Numbered from the stretch's first letter, positions 37,437 to 47,723 are shown. The stretch is DNA of 64,000 nucleotides from Litoreibacter meonggei (GCF_003663885.1 NZ_RCCE01000006.1:62001-126000), one strand, 5' to 3'. Notes: generated by a model from the sequence alone, not told the origin. A program made the numbers and translations.

Positions 37437-39035
37437 ATGAACACAGGACGCGTTAATCCAGCTCATATGTTGGACGAACAGGGTATTTCCGGCCTTGGGG
37501 GCGTCTACTATAACTATCTGGAGCCTGCCCTGATCGAAGAAGCGTTGAAGCGCGGCGAAGGTAACCTAGGCAAAGGTGGCTCCTTTTTGGTGACCACTGG
37601 CAAGCATACAGGCCGGTCCCCGAAAGATAAGTTTGTCGTTCGCACTCCATCCGTCGAAGACAGCATCTGGTGGGAAAACAACGCCCCGATGGAGCCAGAC
37701 GCCTTCGATGTACTGTACGCCGACATGCTGGAGCACATGAAGGGCCGCGACTATTTCGTTCAGGACCTGTTCGGCGGCGCCGACCCGGAGCACCGCCTCG
37801 ACGTGCGCGTGGTGACCGAGCTTGCGTGGCACGGTCTATTCATCCGCCACCTACTACGCCGTCCAGAGGCCGACGAACTGGCGGGCTTCGTGCCAGAGTT
37901 CACGGTTATCAACTGCCCCAGCTTCCACGCGGATCCGGCCAAACACGGCTGCCGCTCGGAAACCGTCATTGCGATGAACTTCGACAAGAAGCTGATCCTG
38001 ATCGGCGGCACCGCTTATGCGGGTGAGAACAAGAAATCGGTCTTCTCGCTGCTGAACTACCTGCTGCCTGAGAAAAACATCATGCCGATGCACTGCTCGG
38101 CCAACCACGCCCATGACAACCCTGCCGACGCGGCAGTGTTCTTCGGCCTGTCGGGCACCGGCAAAACCACGCTATCGGCTGATCCATCCCGCACGCTGAT
38201 AGGCGATGACGAGCATGGATGGTCCGACCGTGGCATCTTCAACTTCGAGGGTGGCTGCTACGCCAAGACCATTTCCCTGTCTGCCGAGGCCGAGCCGGAA
38301 ATCTTCGCCACCACCGAGAAATTCGGCACGGTGATCGAGAACATGGTCTACGACGGAGATACCAAAGATCTGGACTTCGAGGATGACAGCCTGACCGCCA
38401 ACATGCGCTGCGCCTATCCGCTGCACTATATTTCTAACGCCTCCGATACGGCGCTTGGCGGCAATCCCAAGAACATCATCATGCTGACCTGCGATGCATT
38501 CGGCGTGCTGCCCCCCATCGCCCGCCTGACCCCTGCCCAAGCCATGTACCACTTCCTGTCGGGCTTCACCTCTAAGGTGGCCGGCACCGAGCGCGGCGTG
38601 ACCGAGCCGGAGCCTACATTCTCCACCTGCTTCGGTGCGCCCTTTATGCCCCGCCGCCCCGAAGTCTACGGCAACCTACTGCGCGAAAAGATCGCCACCC
38701 ACGGCGCGTCCTGCTGGCTGGTCAACACCGGCTGGACCGGTGGCGCATATGGCACCGGCTCGCGCATGCCAATCCGCGCAACGCGGGCACTGCTGACGGC
38801 GGCCCTGAACGGCTCCCTGAACGAGGGGGAGTTCCGCAAGGACCCGAACTTCGGCTTCGAGGTTCCGGTCACCTGCGATGGCGTGGACAACCGCTTGCTC
38901 GACCCGCGCAGCACATGGGGCAAGGAAGCCGATTATGACGCGCAGGCCGCCAAGTTGGTGGAAATGTTCGCGGAGAACTTCGGCCAATACGTTCCGTTCA
39001 TCGACGACGACGTGAAAAGCGCCGCCATCGGATGA
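37437..39035 (+). CDS. pckA: Phosphoenolpyruvate carboxykinase (ATP)
   Basis: A 532-residue ATP-dependent PEP carboxykinase, the first step of gluconeogenesis from oxaloacetate. The kinase P-loop is [17 protein letters not shown] (G237-T244), followed by IGDDEHGW with the metal-binding aspartates; the substrate-binding Arg is in [13 protein letters not shown] (near residue 60). The start at 37437 is preceded by CAGGAGCAAGCTC. The first quarter of the gene uses clearly more A/T-ending codons than the rest. Confidence 0.98.
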   Translation: MNTGRVNPAHMLDEQGISGLGGVYYNYLEPALIEEALKRGEGNLGKGGSFLVTTGKHTGRSPKDKFVVRTPSVEDSIWWENNAPMEPDAFDVLYADMLEHMKGRDYFVQDLFGGADPEHRLDVRVVTELAWHGLFIRHLLRRPEADELAGFVPEFTVINCPSFHADPAKHGCRSETVIAMNFDKKLILIGGTAYAGENKKSVFSLLNYLLPEKNIMPMHCSANHAHDNPADAAVFFGLSGTGKTTLSADPSRTLIGDDEHGWSDRGIFNFEGGCYAKTISLSAEAEPEIFATTEKFGTVIENMVYDGDTKDLDFEDDSLTANMRCAYPLHYISNASDTALGGNPKNIIMLTCDAFGVLPPIARLTPAQAMYHFLSGFTSKVAGTERGVTEPEPTFSTCFGAPFMPRRPEVYGNLLREKIATHGASCWLVNTGWTGGAYGTGSRMPIRATRALLTAALNGSLNEGEFRKDPNFGFEVPVTCDGVDNRLLDPRSTWGKEADYDAQAAKLVEMFAENFGQYVPFIDDDVKSAAIG

Positions 39036-39601
39036 TCCGTACAACGCTCAAAGCCATCATCACGATTGGCCTTCTGAGCCTGACGACACCAACGCAGGCG
39101 CAGTTCTTGAAAGATGCTGCGCCTGATCTGGTTTTCGACGAACGCATTCTGTCCAAGATCAACTACGGGCTGGTCTGCCCGTCTGGCACAGCCAAAAAGC
39201 TGCCCGCGCCTGACACGCATCTGGGCTTCATCACCCAACGCGACCAAAGCCAGCGCATCGAGCACACCACCCAAGTCGTCCCGCTGTCCAAGGGCATCGG
39301 CTTTGGCGTGGACGTGCAACTGCCGGACGGCGTGGAATTGCGGGATGTGGAGATTTCGGTCTTTCATCCGCCCTATACCGGAACAAACGTCACAGAAGAA
39401 AGCTGGCGCAGCGATCTGGTGTCCCGCGCCTCCAACCTAAACTTTTTCCTGTTCGAATTTCCGTTCGAAATGGTCGCAGGCGACTGGGCGCTACAGGCCA
39501 GCCATAATGGCACCCTGCTCTATGCGGTCAATTTCAAAGTCGTCGACCCGTCACGCATCCCGAACCTGTCCAGCTATTGCTCGGGCGCGCTGCTTTCCTA
39601 A
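39032..39601 (+). CDS. Exported DUF3859-like protein
   Basis: A 189-residue protein with a signal peptide ([24 protein letters not shown]). The mature part reads as a beta-sandwich: [39 protein letters not shown] and [20 protein letters not shown] fit the DUF3859 family as I know it. Function unknown. It overlaps the end of pckA by four bases and the end of the convergent permease gene by four, so the region is very compact. Confidence 0.7.
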   Translation: MIRTTLKAIITIGLLSLTTPTQAQFLKDAAPDLVFDERILSKINYGLVCPSGTAKKLPAPDTHLGFITQRDQSQRIEHTTQVVPLSKGIGFGVDVQLPDGVELRDVEISVFHPPYTGTNVTEESWRSDLVSRASNLNFFLFEFPFEMVAGDWALQASHNGTLLYAVNFKVVDPSRIPNLSSYCSGALLS

Positions 39602-40365
39602 CCCATCAGCCCGCGCCGGATCAGGTTGAGCCCTGCCAGCAGCAGCACCCAGGACGTCACCTTGCGAAAGGTCGCTTGGTCGATCCGGTCCTGCACCTTG
39701 AACCCCAGCCAAATGCCAAAAATGGCGGGAATAATGAGAATGGCCGAGAATGGCAGCGTTTCCATCCGCAAGACGCCCGATTGCAAATGTGCCGCTAGAA
39801 GCATCAGCGCACCAAGTCCGAACACCACGCCTTGAACGCGCATCTGCTCCTTCTTGGGTGTGTTCACCGCCGTGAGATACAAAACCGTCGGCGGCCCCCA
39901 GATCCCCGACAACCCGGCCACGAAACCGGCGAAGGCGCCAACCGCGGCCTCGATCCTGCTATCCCGGCGCGCCAATGTCGGGTTCCAGCCCAAAAGCTGC
40001 ACGGCGGTAAACACCGCCACTGGCAGGCCGATTGCCAGATAAAGGATGTTCGACGGGATCACCGTCACCAACTGGGCGCTGAGCACCAGCACGACCGCGC
40101 CAACACTCAAAAACAGTTTGTAGTGGGTAAGCGAGGTCCATGCCGCGCGCGCACCTTGGCGTAGCGCTTGGATGCCATTGGTCACCACGGTCGGCAGGAT
40201 CAACCCCGCCAAAGCAAGCTCCGGTGACAGGAAACTGCTTAAACCCGATATGAAAATCGTCGGCATGGCAAATCCCACCACGCCCTTCACAAAACCGGAA
40301 ACAACACCGACCACCATTGCCAGCAGCAAAAATTCAGGCGAGATGATCGAGGAGAATAAATCCAT
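39598..40365 (-). CDS. TauE/SafE-family membrane permease
   Basis: A 255-residue integral membrane protein starting at 40365 (MDLFSSIISPEFLLLAMVVG); a GTG 18 bases upstream is also open. About eight hydrophobic helices are arranged as two repeats: VSGFVKGVVGFAMPTIFISG in the first half and FAGFVAGLSGIWGPPTVLYL in the second, the classical TauE/SafE signature. Family members export sulfite, sulfoacetate or other small organic anions. The substrate is not indicated by the neighbours. Confidence 0.88.
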   Translation of the reverse strand: MDLFSSIISPEFLLLAMVVGVVSGFVKGVVGFAMPTIFISGLSSFLSPELALAGLILPTVVTNGIQALRQGARAAWTSLTHYKLFLSVGAVVLVLSAQLVTVIPSNILYLAIGLPVAVFTAVQLLGWNPTLARRDSRIEAAVGAFAGFVAGLSGIWGPPTVLYLTAVNTPKKEQMRVQGVVFGLGALMLLAAHLQSGVLRMETLPFSAILIIPAIFGIWLGFKVQDRIDQATFRKVTSWVLLLAGLNLIRRGLMG

Positions 40366-40513
40366 GCGCCTTTGGTAGCCCACCCGATTTCTGGGCGCAT
40401 CAACTAAAACTTCGCGACATTTTCGTTCACAACCCTACATTTTCACGCATCAAAGTTGCGCTGCACCTGCAAAAGGATTATTTCGGTGCAAAGCTGTATA
40501 AAGGATTCGAGCC

Positions 40514-42205
40514 ATGGCCCATGACGGACAAGATATGACCCTTTCCACACCAACCCCAATTGTCCTGCCGGACCTGCTGACCCTTACCGCCGCCACCATT
40601 GCTCCGCTTGGTGATCTGCTGGCAAAGGCGAAAGACGCTGTTCGCGCTCAAGTTACTGAAAACGGTCGTATTTCCGCAAGCCTAATCGAGCAAAACCAGA
40701 CCGCCGCCCACGGGCTGGCATGGGTGGCGACCTATATTCAGTCCCTCACGCAGATGCAGCACTGGGCCGAAAAATTGACCGAGGCGGGCAAGTTTTCCGA
40801 GGTGGAACAGCTCATTCACCAGATCGCATTTGGCGAATATCTCTGGCAAATCTACGGCGGCATTCCGATGTCACAGGGCGAAATTCTGCGCCTGCAAGAT
40901 ATCGGCCTGACGCAAGACGACCAGCGCGGCCTGATGATGCCTGAAATCATGACGCTTTCGCAAAACGGCAACACCCAAGCCGCTCGCACGCGGCTGGTGG
41001 AGCTGATGCAGGAACGCTCCGCCGAGATCATCACCGGCGCGTCCGGTCTCGATGAAGAGCTGGAAATGATCCGCGAGCAATTCCGCCGCTTCTCCATCGA
41101 AAAGGTGGAGCCGCACGCTCATGACTGGCACCTCAAGGACGAGTTGATCCCGATGGAGATCATCGAAGAGCTTGCCGAAATGGGCGTCTTCGGCCTGACC
41201 ATCCCCGAGGAGTTCGGCGGCTTCGGCCTGTCCAAAGCCTCCATGGTCGTCGTCTCGGAAGAGCTGTCGCGCGGCTATATCGGCGTGGGTTCCCTTGGCA
41301 CCCGCTCCGAAATCGCGGCGGAGCTGATCCTATGCGGCGGCACCGACGCGCAGAAGGAAAAGTGGCTGCCCAAACTGGCCTCCGGCGAGACCCTGCCAAC
41401 GGCGGTGTTCACCGAGCCGAACACCGGCTCCGACCTTGGCGCGTTGCGCACACGGGCCGTGAAGGACGGGGACGACTACAAGGTCACGGGCAACAAGACG
41501 TGGATCACCCACGCCGCCCGCACTCATTTCATGACGCTGATGGCGCGGACCGATCCGAACACGACCGACTACAAAGGCCTGTCCATGTTCATCGCCGAAA
41601 AGACTCCCGGCACCGACGAGGACCCGTTCCCGACCGACGGCATGACCGGCGGCGAGATCGAGGTGCTGGGCTATCGCGGCATGAAAGAATACGAGCTGGC
41701 CTTCGACAATTTTCACGTGAAAGGCGAGAACCTGTTGGGCGGCGCGGAAGGCCAAGGCTTCAAGCAATTGATGCAGACGTTTGAATCCGCCCGCATCCAG
41801 ACCGCCGCCCGCGCCATTGGCGTGGCACAGGCAGCGCTCGATGTGGCGATGCAATACGCCGAGGACCGCAAGCAGTTCGGCAAGTCGCTGATCGACTTCC
41901 CCCGCGTCTCCGGCAAGATCGCCATGATGGCGGTCGAAACCATGGTCGCGCGGCAGTTGACCTACTTCTCGGCAGACGAAAAAGACCACGACCGCCGTTG
42001 TGATCTGGAGGCCGGTATGGCCAAGCTGCTGGGTGCCCGCGTCGCTTGGGCGTCCGCCGACAACGCGCTGCAAATCCACGGTGGCAACGGCTTCGCGCTG
42101 GAATACAAGATCAGCCGCATCCTGTGCGACGCCCGTATCCTCAACATCTTCGAGGGTGCCGCTGAAATTCAGGCGCAGGTTATCGCGCGCCGTCTGCTCG
42201 ATTGA
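40514..42205 (+). CDS. mcd: Methylsuccinyl-CoA dehydrogenase
   Basis: A 563-residue acyl-CoA dehydrogenase with a roughly 150-residue N-terminal extension that ordinary members lack; this architecture and the sequence of the core match (2S)-methylsuccinyl-CoA dehydrogenase of the ethylmalonyl-CoA pathway. Landmarks are FTEPNTGSDLGALRTRAV and GNKTWITHAARTHFMTLMAR (FAD and substrate), the EDRKQFGKSLIDFPRVSGKI helix, QIHGGNGFALEYKISRILCD and the catalytic Glu547 in NIFEGAAEIQ. AAAGGA lies eight bases before the ATG. It oxidises methylsuccinyl-CoA to mesaconyl-CoA and hands electrons to EtfAB (28125-29812). Other pathway genes (ccr, ecm, mch) are not in the window. Confidence 0.88.
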   Translation: MAHDGQDMTLSTPTPIVLPDLLTLTAATIAPLGDLLAKAKDAVRAQVTENGRISASLIEQNQTAAHGLAWVATYIQSLTQMQHWAEKLTEAGKFSEVEQLIHQIAFGEYLWQIYGGIPMSQGEILRLQDIGLTQDDQRGLMMPEIMTLSQNGNTQAARTRLVELMQERSAEIITGASGLDEELEMIREQFRRFSIEKVEPHAHDWHLKDELIPMEIIEELAEMGVFGLTIPEEFGGFGLSKASMVVVSEELSRGYIGVGSLGTRSEIAAELILCGGTDAQKEKWLPKLASGETLPTAVFTEPNTGSDLGALRTRAVKDGDDYKVTGNKTWITHAARTHFMTLMARTDPNTTDYKGLSMFIAEKTPGTDEDPFPTDGMTGGEIEVLGYRGMKEYELAFDNFHVKGENLLGGAEGQGFKQLMQTFESARIQTAARAIGVAQAALDVAMQYAEDRKQFGKSLIDFPRVSGKIAMMAVETMVARQLTYFSADEKDHDRRCDLEAGMAKLLGARVAWASADNALQIHGGNGFALEYKISRILCDARILNIFEGAAEIQAQVIARRLLD

Positions 42206-42588
42206 TCCGGGCAACGGTCATAGCGTTGGCGTTGCTGGCCTCTTGCACCGATGAAACCATCTCGGGTTACGCCGCCGACGGGGCCGTTTGGCAGTTGGAA
42301 ACGCTGAACGGCAAGCCTTTCAATACCAGCGCGACGCTCACCTTTCCGGAAGCGGGCAAGATCGCGGGCCAAGCCCCGTGCAACAGCTATTTCGGCCAGC
42401 AGACCGCGCCTTACCCGTGGTTCTCAGCAGAGGCCATCGGCAGCACCAAACGCGCTTGCCCCGACCTGAAAGCCGAAAACACCTTTTTCGCAGCGCTTGG
42501 GAAAATGACCCTGTCAGAGGCGGCGGGAAACACCCTGATCCTCAGCAATGATGCGGGCGACGAGATGGTGTTCAGGGTTTCGGAATAG
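42202..42588 (+). CDS. META-domain lipoprotein (HslJ-like)
   Basis: A 128-residue lipoprotein starting at a TTG that overlaps the mcd stop (ATTGATC). The lipobox L-A-S-C puts lipidation at Cys15. The META domain is recognised by [20 protein letters not shown], then [20 protein letters not shown] and [20 protein letters not shown]. Such proteins (HslJ in E. coli) are linked to heat or drug stress by genetic data, without a known reaction. Its 3' end overlaps the convergent recO by 17 bases. Confidence 0.85.
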   Translation: MIRATVIALALLASCTDETISGYAADGAVWQLETLNGKPFNTSATLTFPEAGKIAGQAPCNSYFGQQTAPYPWFSAEAIGSTKRACPDLKAENTFFAALGKMTLSEAAGNTLILSNDAGDEMVFRVSE

Positions 42589-43306
42589 TCGAGAGAGTTT
42601 CGACCAAACGATCCCTTGAGGCTGGCAACGGTTTGTTGCCCAGTTGCGGGGCCATCCATGAGGTCAGGAAATGCCCCGTCGTCGCCAGCGCCGCCGGCAC
42701 GTCGTCCAGTCTGCCATCACCGACCCCGCGCAGGCAATCCGGCAAAGCCAACATACGCGACGCCCACTCCCCTGCGCCCTGCCGCGACACCGCCCGACCC
42801 GTGCGGGGCGAGACGTAGATCAGTTCCTGCATCGAGCCGGTAACGGCACAGGACGAGAGATCCAACCCGAAGCCCAACTCTTCCAGCAACGCCAATTCCC
42901 ACTGCACATAAGCCAAGGGCCACGCGTCGCTTTCGCCCAAGAGGTCGAACACCAACAAAGTGCGGTCGTAGAGCTCGGGATGCGGGTCACGCTCGGCCAG
43001 CGCAAATTGCAACAAGCCACACAAAGCGTTCAGCCCTGCCAGCGCTTTGCGATCGCCCATAACGGCCGCCGCGCGGGATTTGACCGGCTCCACGGTGAAC
43101 GCGCCCAGATGCCCTTCCAGCCGCGCCCGCCATGAGACATCCAACTGCGCACCGGGTTGCAGGATCGGGGCCATCTTGCGGCCAGCTCCGCCGCGCACGA
43201 CGCCTGCATGGCGGCCATAGTCGGGAGTGAACACGTCGATGATGGCCGCGTTCTCGCCGTGGCGGCGCGCGGATAACAGAACCCCTTGGCTGCGCCAGTC
43301 CATCAT
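42572..43306 (-). CDS. recO: DNA repair protein RecO
   Basis: RecO, 244 residues, which helps load RecA at gaps with RecR. The N-terminal OB fold ([20 protein letters not shown] then [20 protein letters not shown]) and the helical C-terminal part with [18 protein letters not shown] are typical. It is the last gene of the run that starts at folK, 10 bases after the DUF1491 gene. Confidence 0.95.
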   Translation of the reverse strand: MMDWRSQGVLLSARRHGENAAIIDVFTPDYGRHAGVVRGGAGRKMAPILQPGAQLDVSWRARLEGHLGAFTVEPVKSRAAAVMGDRKALAGLNALCGLLQFALAERDPHPELYDRTLLVFDLLGESDAWPLAYVQWELALLEELGFGLDLSSCAVTGSMQELIYVSPRTGRAVSRQGAGEWASRMLALPDCLRGVGDGRLDDVPAALATTGHFLTSWMAPQLGNKPLPASRDRLVETLSTIPKP

Positions 43307-43316
43307 TCACTCTCCG

Positions 43317-43649
43317 TCAGGTCAGGCCCTCTTGGTCCAAAAGGTGCCGCCCTGCTTTGTCCTCGACCTCGATCACCCACAGGTCGGGGTCGAAACCGCG
43401 TTGCTTGGCAATTGCGGCGTCCACGTCCCGCTCCGGTCCTTCGCTCAGGACAACCCAAGCCCGCTCGCCGCTCATCAAATCGTAGGAGCGCTGATAGGCC
43501 GCGGCCTGCCCGTCCAGCGTGTTCATCTTGACCATGACCACGCCCGCAGTCGGGTCGCCCTTGCAGGTCACGAAGACCGGAATATTCGCCAACCGCAAGC
43601 GGTTCAAATAGGCCGAGACCCAGAAATCTGTCGTCAGGCGATCACTCAT
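43317..43649 (-). CDS. DUF1491 family protein
   Basis: A 110-residue protein of the DUF1491 family, which is restricted to alphaproteobacteria and usually lies between era and recO, as here. Recognisable are FWVSAYLNRLRLANIPVFVT and GDPTAGVVMVKMNTLDGQAA. It contains no catalytic motif I know. It overlaps era by eight bases, so it is translated together with it. Confidence 0.85.
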   Translation of the reverse strand: MSDRLTTDFWVSAYLNRLRLANIPVFVTCKGDPTAGVVMVKMNTLDGQAAAYQRSYDLMSGERAWVVLSEGPERDVDAAIAKQRGFDPDLWVIEVEDKAGRHLLDQEGLT

Positions 43650-44556
43650 TACCGTCTTTGAAATCGAGACCCATCTCTGAGTAGCGCTCGCTGTCCTCCA
43701 GCCAGCCGGGTCGCACCTTCACCTGCAAAAACAGGTGAACCTTGCGGCCTAGAAACTCAACCAATTCCTCGCGAGCGGCTTTGCCCACTGCTTTGATTGT
43801 CTCGCCCTTGGCTCCCAAAACGATGCCCTTGTGACCGTCGCGGATCACGTAGATCAGCTGTTCAATACGGGCAGAGCCGTCCTTCTGCTCCTCCCAGTTC
43901 TCGGTCTCGACAGTCATCTGATAGGGCAATTCCTGATGCAGACGCAGGGTCAGTTTCTCGCGGGTAATCTCGGCGGCAATCTGGCGCATCGGCGCGTCCG
44001 CCAACTGGTCTTCGGGGTACAGCCACGGACCTTCCGGCACTTTCCCCGCAAGCCACTGCCGCAACGCATCGACCCCATGGCCCTTCTCGGCGGAAATCAT
44101 AAACGTCTCTTCAAACGCGAAACGGTCATTCAATTCCTTGGTCAACCCAAGCAGCACATCTGACTTCACACGGTCAATCTTGTTAATCGCCAGCACAACC
44201 GGCGCGCCGCCGGTGCGCTCAGCCAACCCGTCCAGAATGGCACCCACGCCCTCGGTAATCCCGCGATGTGCTTCGACCAGCAGCACCACAATATCCGCGT
44301 CCGACGCACCGGACCATGCGGCAGCAACCATCGCGCGATCCAAGCGGCGACGCGGGCGAAACAGGCCGGGCGTGTCCACGAACACCAATTGCGCCTGACC
44401 TTCCATCGCCACGCCGCGAATACGCGCCCGCGTCGTTTGCACCTTATGCGTCACGATGGACACCTTGGCCCCGACCATACGATTCAGTAGAGTGGATTTG
44501 CCTGCATTCGGCTCTCCGATCAGCGCGATGAACCCCGCGCGGGTTGCCTCAGTCAT
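43642..44556 (-). CDS. era: GTPase Era
   Basis: Era, 304 residues, which assists maturation of the 30S subunit by binding the 3' end of 16S rRNA. The GTPase motifs are GEPNAGKST (residues 14-22), [10 protein letters not shown] and NKID; the C-terminal KH domain has [17 protein letters not shown] followed by [14 protein letters not shown]. It overlaps rnc by four bases. Confidence 0.97.
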   Translation of the reverse strand: MTEATRAGFIALIGEPNAGKSTLLNRMVGAKVSIVTHKVQTTRARIRGVAMEGQAQLVFVDTPGLFRPRRRLDRAMVAAAWSGASDADIVVLLVEAHRGITEGVGAILDGLAERTGGAPVVLAINKIDRVKSDVLLGLTKELNDRFAFEETFMISAEKGHGVDALRQWLAGKVPEGPWLYPEDQLADAPMRQIAAEITREKLTLRLHQELPYQMTVETENWEEQKDGSARIEQLIYVIRDGHKGIVLGAKGETIKAVGKAAREELVEFLGRKVHLFLQVKVRPGWLEDSERYSEMGLDFKDGNE

Positions 44557-45248
44557 GTTTCCAGCCTTTCCAAAAGCGCCTTGGCCGCAGCCTGTTCCGC
44601 TTGCCTCTTGGCCCCTGCTTTCGCTTCCGCTCGTTCGCCCGAGGCGAGTGTCACCGCGATGGTAAATTTCGGCGCGTGGTCGGGGCCTTCGCGCTTGATA
44701 ATCTCATATATTGGCGTGGACTCGCCCCGCGCTTGCACTAGTTCCTGCAGGGCTGTTTTCGGGTCGCGGGCATCTTCTTCGACTTCGTGAACCCGTTGAC
44801 CCCAAAGGCTAAGTATCAGGTCGCGGGCCGCGGCAAACCCACCATCACGGTATACCGCGGCGATCAGCGCCTCCATCCCGTCGCCCAGCAACGCCTCTTT
44901 GCGGCGACCGCCCGATACCATTTCCGACTTGCCCAATTTCAAAACCGCGCCAAGCTCAATGTCCCGCGCAACGGCGGCACAGGTCTCTTTGCGCACTAAC
45001 GCATTGTAGCGCGGGGCTAAAACGCCTTCAGTTGCTTCAACATCTGCATCTAGAAGTGCCTCAGCCATCACAAGGCCAAGCACACGGTCGCCCAAGAATT
45101 CCAAACGTTGATTGTCGGGGCGCGTGGACGACGAAATCGAGCCATGGGTCAGCGCGCGCACCAGAAGCTCGGGCTGCTGAAACCGGTATCCGATCCGGTC
45201 ACAAAAAGCCGAAAGCTCTGCCGACAGTTTCATCACGGGCCTACTCAA
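44553..45248 (-). CDS. rnc: Ribonuclease III
   Basis: RNase III, 231 residues, cutting double-stranded RNA in rRNA precursors and mRNA leaders. The catalytic signature [19 protein letters not shown] with its metal-binding acidic residues lies near residue 43-61; a second acidic site is in [16 protein letters not shown]; the double-stranded RNA-binding domain ends with [20 protein letters not shown]. The start overlaps lepB upstream by eight bases. Confidence 0.97.
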   Translation of the reverse strand: MSRPVMKLSAELSAFCDRIGYRFQQPELLVRALTHGSISSSTRPDNQRLEFLGDRVLGLVMAEALLDADVEATEGVLAPRYNALVRKETCAAVARDIELGAVLKLGKSEMVSGGRRKEALLGDGMEALIAAVYRDGGFAAARDLILSLWGQRVHEVEEDARDPKTALQELVQARGESTPIYEIIKREGPDHAPKFTIAVTLASGERAEAKAGAKRQAEQAAAKALLERLET

Positions 45249-46014
45249 TCGCTTTGAAGAACCGGTCGCCGCGCCAGGTCCAGAAATATAGCATGCGGGA
45301 GCCCGCAGACGAGAAGATTACGCGATCTGCACGGCCCAGAAGATTGGCAAACGGCACCATGCCGACACCACCGCCAGCTTGTGCAAAACGGCTGTCGATG
45401 GAGTTGTCGCGGTTGTCCCCCATGAAGAAGAAATGCCCTTCCGGCACATCGAACACAGGTGTGTTATCCGCGCCCAACCCGTCACGAATGTTCAGGATGG
45501 CATGCGTCACACCGCCCTCCAGCGTCTCCATCGCGCGCTCTTTCTCGCATTCGCCACCGATACCTACTGCACCATTGCTGCACGCAGGGAAGCCCCCAAC
45601 CGAGCCCTGAGCGTCATAGGTCTCGACAAACGGATCAGTCGGCACTTGCTCCTGCGCTTGGCCGTTCAAGAACAGAACCCCGTTCTTTACCTGCACCTTG
45701 TCACCCGGCAGGCCGATCAGACGCTTGATGTAATCCTGCCCGCTGACGGGGTGACGGAAAACCACCACGTCGCCACGCTCAGGCTTAGGATCATCGGAGT
45801 GTGGTTGTCTCCAACAGGCTCCTCGAAAGCATCTTAATCCATAAGCCGTCTGGTTAATCACAACGTAGTCGCCAACCAACAATGATGGCTTCATGCTTCC
45901 GGCTGGTATCCAAACGGCGCGAAATAGAATTAACCCGACTATTGCCGTTCCGGCGGCTACCAGAACAAGAGTCGTTGCTAGAAAAATCAGCGTATTTGAC
46001 TGCACTTCCGCCAC
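45241..46014 (-). CDS. lepB: Signal peptidase I, copy 1
   Basis: A 257-residue type I signal peptidase. One N-terminal transmembrane helix (about residues 9-30) is followed by the catalytic Ser40 in [20 protein letters not shown] and the general base Lys97 in [14 protein letters not shown]; the box [12 protein letters not shown] is intact. Compared with copy 2 it has a divergent N-terminus and the unusual loop [15 protein letters not shown] with two extra Cys. It is five bases downstream of copy 2 and shares a nearly identical 155-bp tract with it. It looks functional. Confidence 0.93.
   Translation of the reverse strand: MAEVQSNTLIFLATTLVLVAAGTAIVGLILFRAVWIPAGSMKPSLLVGDYVVINQTAYGLRCFRGACWRQPHSDDPKPERGDVVVFRHPVSGQDYIKRLIGLPGDKVQVKNGVLFLNGQAQEQVPTDPFVETYDAQGSVGGFPACSNGAVGIGGECEKERAMETLEGGVTHAILNIRDGLGADNTPVFDVPEGHFFFMGDNRDNSIDSRFAQAGGGVGMVPFANLLGRADRVIFSSAGSRMLYFWTWRGDRFFKAIE
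45620..45774. repeat. 155-bp tract shared with the other lepB copy
   Basis: Bases 45620-45774 match 46399-46553 with a single difference (C at 45651, T at 46430). It covers the codons around the catalytic Lys and the region before it. Flanking parts of the two genes are clearly more diverged, which points to gene conversion. Confidence 0.9.
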
Positions 46015-46019
46015 TTACT

Positions 46020-46811
46020 CTACTCAATCGCCTTGAAGAATCGGTCGCCGCGCCAGGTCCAGAAATACAGCATACGAGAGCCGGCGGACGAGAAGATCAC
46101 ACGGTCCGCGCGGCCCAGAAGATTGGCAAACGGAACCATACCGACGCCGCCGCCTGTCTGCGCAAACCGCGAGTCGATGGAGTTGTCGCGGTTGTCCCCC
46201 ATGAAGAAGAAGTGCCCCTCGGGGACGTTAAATGCCGCGGTGTTATCCGCACCCATGCCGTCACGGATGTTCAGAATGGCGTGGCTCACCCCGCCGTCCA
46301 GCGTCTCGATTGCTCTTTCTTTTTCACATTTACTGCCAAGACCTACAGCGCCGTTACTACAATTCGGAACGCCCCCGACAGAGCCTTGCGCCTCATAAGT
46401 CTCGACAAACGGATCAGTCGGCACTTGCTTCTGCGCTTGGCCGTTCAAGAACAGAACCCCGTTCTTTACCTGCACCTTGTCACCCGGCAGGCCGATCAGA
46501 CGCTTGATGTAATCCTGCCCGCTGACGGGGTGACGGAAAACCACCACGTCGCCGCGCTCCGGTTCGTCGCCGAACAGGCGGTCAGGGATCGGGCAAACGC
46601 CGAACGGGCAGCTATAGCGCGAATAGCCGTAGGCCATCTTGTTGACGAACAGGAAGTCACCCACCAGCAGCGTGTCCTTCATCGAGCCTGACGGGATCCA
46701 GAATGGTTGGAAAAACAACGTGCGGAACACGGCGGCAATTGCCAACGCGTAAACCACCGTTTTGACGGTTTCCATGATGCCTTCCGGCTCTTTGTCACTG
46801 CTGCGTGCCAT
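46020..46811 (-). CDS. lepB: Signal peptidase I, copy 2
   Basis: A 263-residue type I signal peptidase starting at the ATG at 46811 (a TTG directly before it is also open). The catalytic Ser43 is in WIPSGSMKDTLLVGDFLFVN and Lys103 in [14 protein letters not shown]; the [12 protein letters not shown] box and the C-terminal FFKAIE are the same as in copy 1. The loop CPFGVCPIPDRLFGDEPERG is the form usual in alphaproteobacterial LepB, so this copy is likely the ancestral housekeeping enzyme. Confidence 0.95.
   Translation of the reverse strand: MARSSDKEPEGIMETVKTVVYALAIAAVFRTLFFQPFWIPSGSMKDTLLVGDFLFVNKMAYGYSRYSCPFGVCPIPDRLFGDEPERGDVVVFRHPVSGQDYIKRLIGLPGDKVQVKNGVLFLNGQAQKQVPTDPFVETYEAQGSVGGVPNCSNGAVGLGSKCEKERAIETLDGGVSHAILNIRDGMGADNTAAFNVPEGHFFFMGDNRDNSIDSRFAQTGGGVGMVPFANLLGRADRVIFSSAGSRMLYFWTWRGDRFFKAIE
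46399..46553. repeat. 155-bp tract shared with lepB copy 1
   Basis: Partner of 45620-45774, offset 779 bases, same orientation, one mismatch. Confidence 0.9.
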
Positions 46812-46866
46812 CAATATTCTCTTATTTTATAGGTTGGGTGCTACATGCGACCAGAGGGGATCGGAG

Positions 46867-47283
46867 TCAAGTCGCTGCCGCTGCGATGGGCCGCGCCTCG
46901 ATCACCACAAACGCCTGCGCCCAAGGGTGATCGTCGGTCAAGGTGACGTGGATCACAGCCTCGTGTCCCTCAGGGGTCATCTCGCGCAGACGCTCCGCTG
47001 CCCAGCCGGTGACTTCCATGACAGGCTGGCCAGTGCGAAGATTGCTCACCGCCATGTCCTTCCACGAAATCCCCATACGCAGGCCAGTGCCAAGCGCCTT
47101 GGAGCACGCCTCTTTCGCCGCCCATCGCTTGGCATAGGTTCCCGCCACGTCGCGTCGCCGCTCGGCCTTTTGCTGCTCGACGTCGGTGAACACGCGATTG
47201 CGGAACCGGTCACCGAACCGCGCCAATGTGCCGTCGATCCGCTCGATATTGGCCAGATCGGTTCCGATCCCGAGGATCATCAA
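46867..47283 (-). CDS. acpS: Holo-[acyl carrier protein] synthase
   Basis: AcpS, 138 residues, which transfers 4'-phosphopantetheine to acyl carrier protein. The metal-binding motif [14 protein letters not shown] is at residues 5-18 and the second motif [16 protein letters not shown] near residue 53-68. It overlaps the gene before it by four bases and sits in the classical pdxJ-acpS-lepB-rnc-era-recO order, here with two extra genes after pdxJ. Confidence 0.96.
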   Translation of the reverse strand: MMILGIGTDLANIERIDGTLARFGDRFRNRVFTDVEQQKAERRRDVAGTYAKRWAAKEACSKALGTGLRMGISWKDMAVSNLRTGQPVMEVTGWAAERLREMTPEGHEAVIHVTLTDDHPWAQAFVVIEARPIAAAAT

Positions 47284-47723
47284 AAACCCGCCGTGACCGC
47301 GCCCGAGGACTGGTTAAGGGTCACGTTCAATACGCGATCATCGAACCCGCCCGTGACCGCGTTGTAGCTTTTGACCAGAACGCCCCATGTCAGCCCCGTC
47401 GCAGGGTCGTAGCTGCTGGTCATCCCCGCAAGCGTCATGCCGCCGAATCCCAAGCCTTCACCGCTGCCCACCATCATACATTGGCGGGCCCCGATCTCGT
47501 CAAAGGGGGGCGACAGGATCACCAGCTGAAACGCCGCCGCCGCAGGCTCCAGCGTGTCAATGACCACTAGCCGCACGCGGTTGCCCGCAAAGGTCTGCGT
47601 ATTGTCTGCCCATGGCTCCGCCACGGCATCCACGCGGGCCATCTCGTCGCAGGGCCGCACCTGCTGGGCAGCGGCGGGAAGGGCAAGCAGCCCGAAGAAT
47701 AATGCAGTGAGTAGTCGTTTCAT
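47280..47723 (-). CDS. Exported protein of unknown function, 147 residues
   Basis: The start at 47723 ([20 protein letters not shown]) is chosen because GAGG lies five bases before it and it opens a clear signal peptide with A-A-A cleavage after about residue 19. The mature part contains [15 protein letters not shown], a phrase [20 protein letters not shown] and a Gly/Ser-rich middle ([20 protein letters not shown]); two Cys might pair. I do not recognise the family. It overlaps LysE upstream and acpS downstream by four bases each, so it belongs to the operon. Confidence 0.75.
   Translation of the reverse strand: MKRLLTALFFGLLALPAAAQQVRPCDEMARVDAVAEPWADNTQTFAGNRVRLVVIDTLEPAAAAFQLVILSPPFDEIGARQCMMVGSGEGLGFGGMTLAGMTSSYDPATGLTWGVLVKSYNAVTGGFDDRVLNVTLNQSSGAVTAGF

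Noticed and set aside
40440-40510. TGCAAAA and TGCAAAG motifs upstream of mcd, resembling PccR/RamB-type TTTGCAAA sites
   Set aside because: Neither copy completes the TTTGCAAA palindrome and they are in the same orientation, so the match is too weak to call.
45241-46811. Mobile-element duplication of lepB
   Set aside because: There are no terminal repeats or transposase; tandem duplication followed by local gene conversion explains the pattern.
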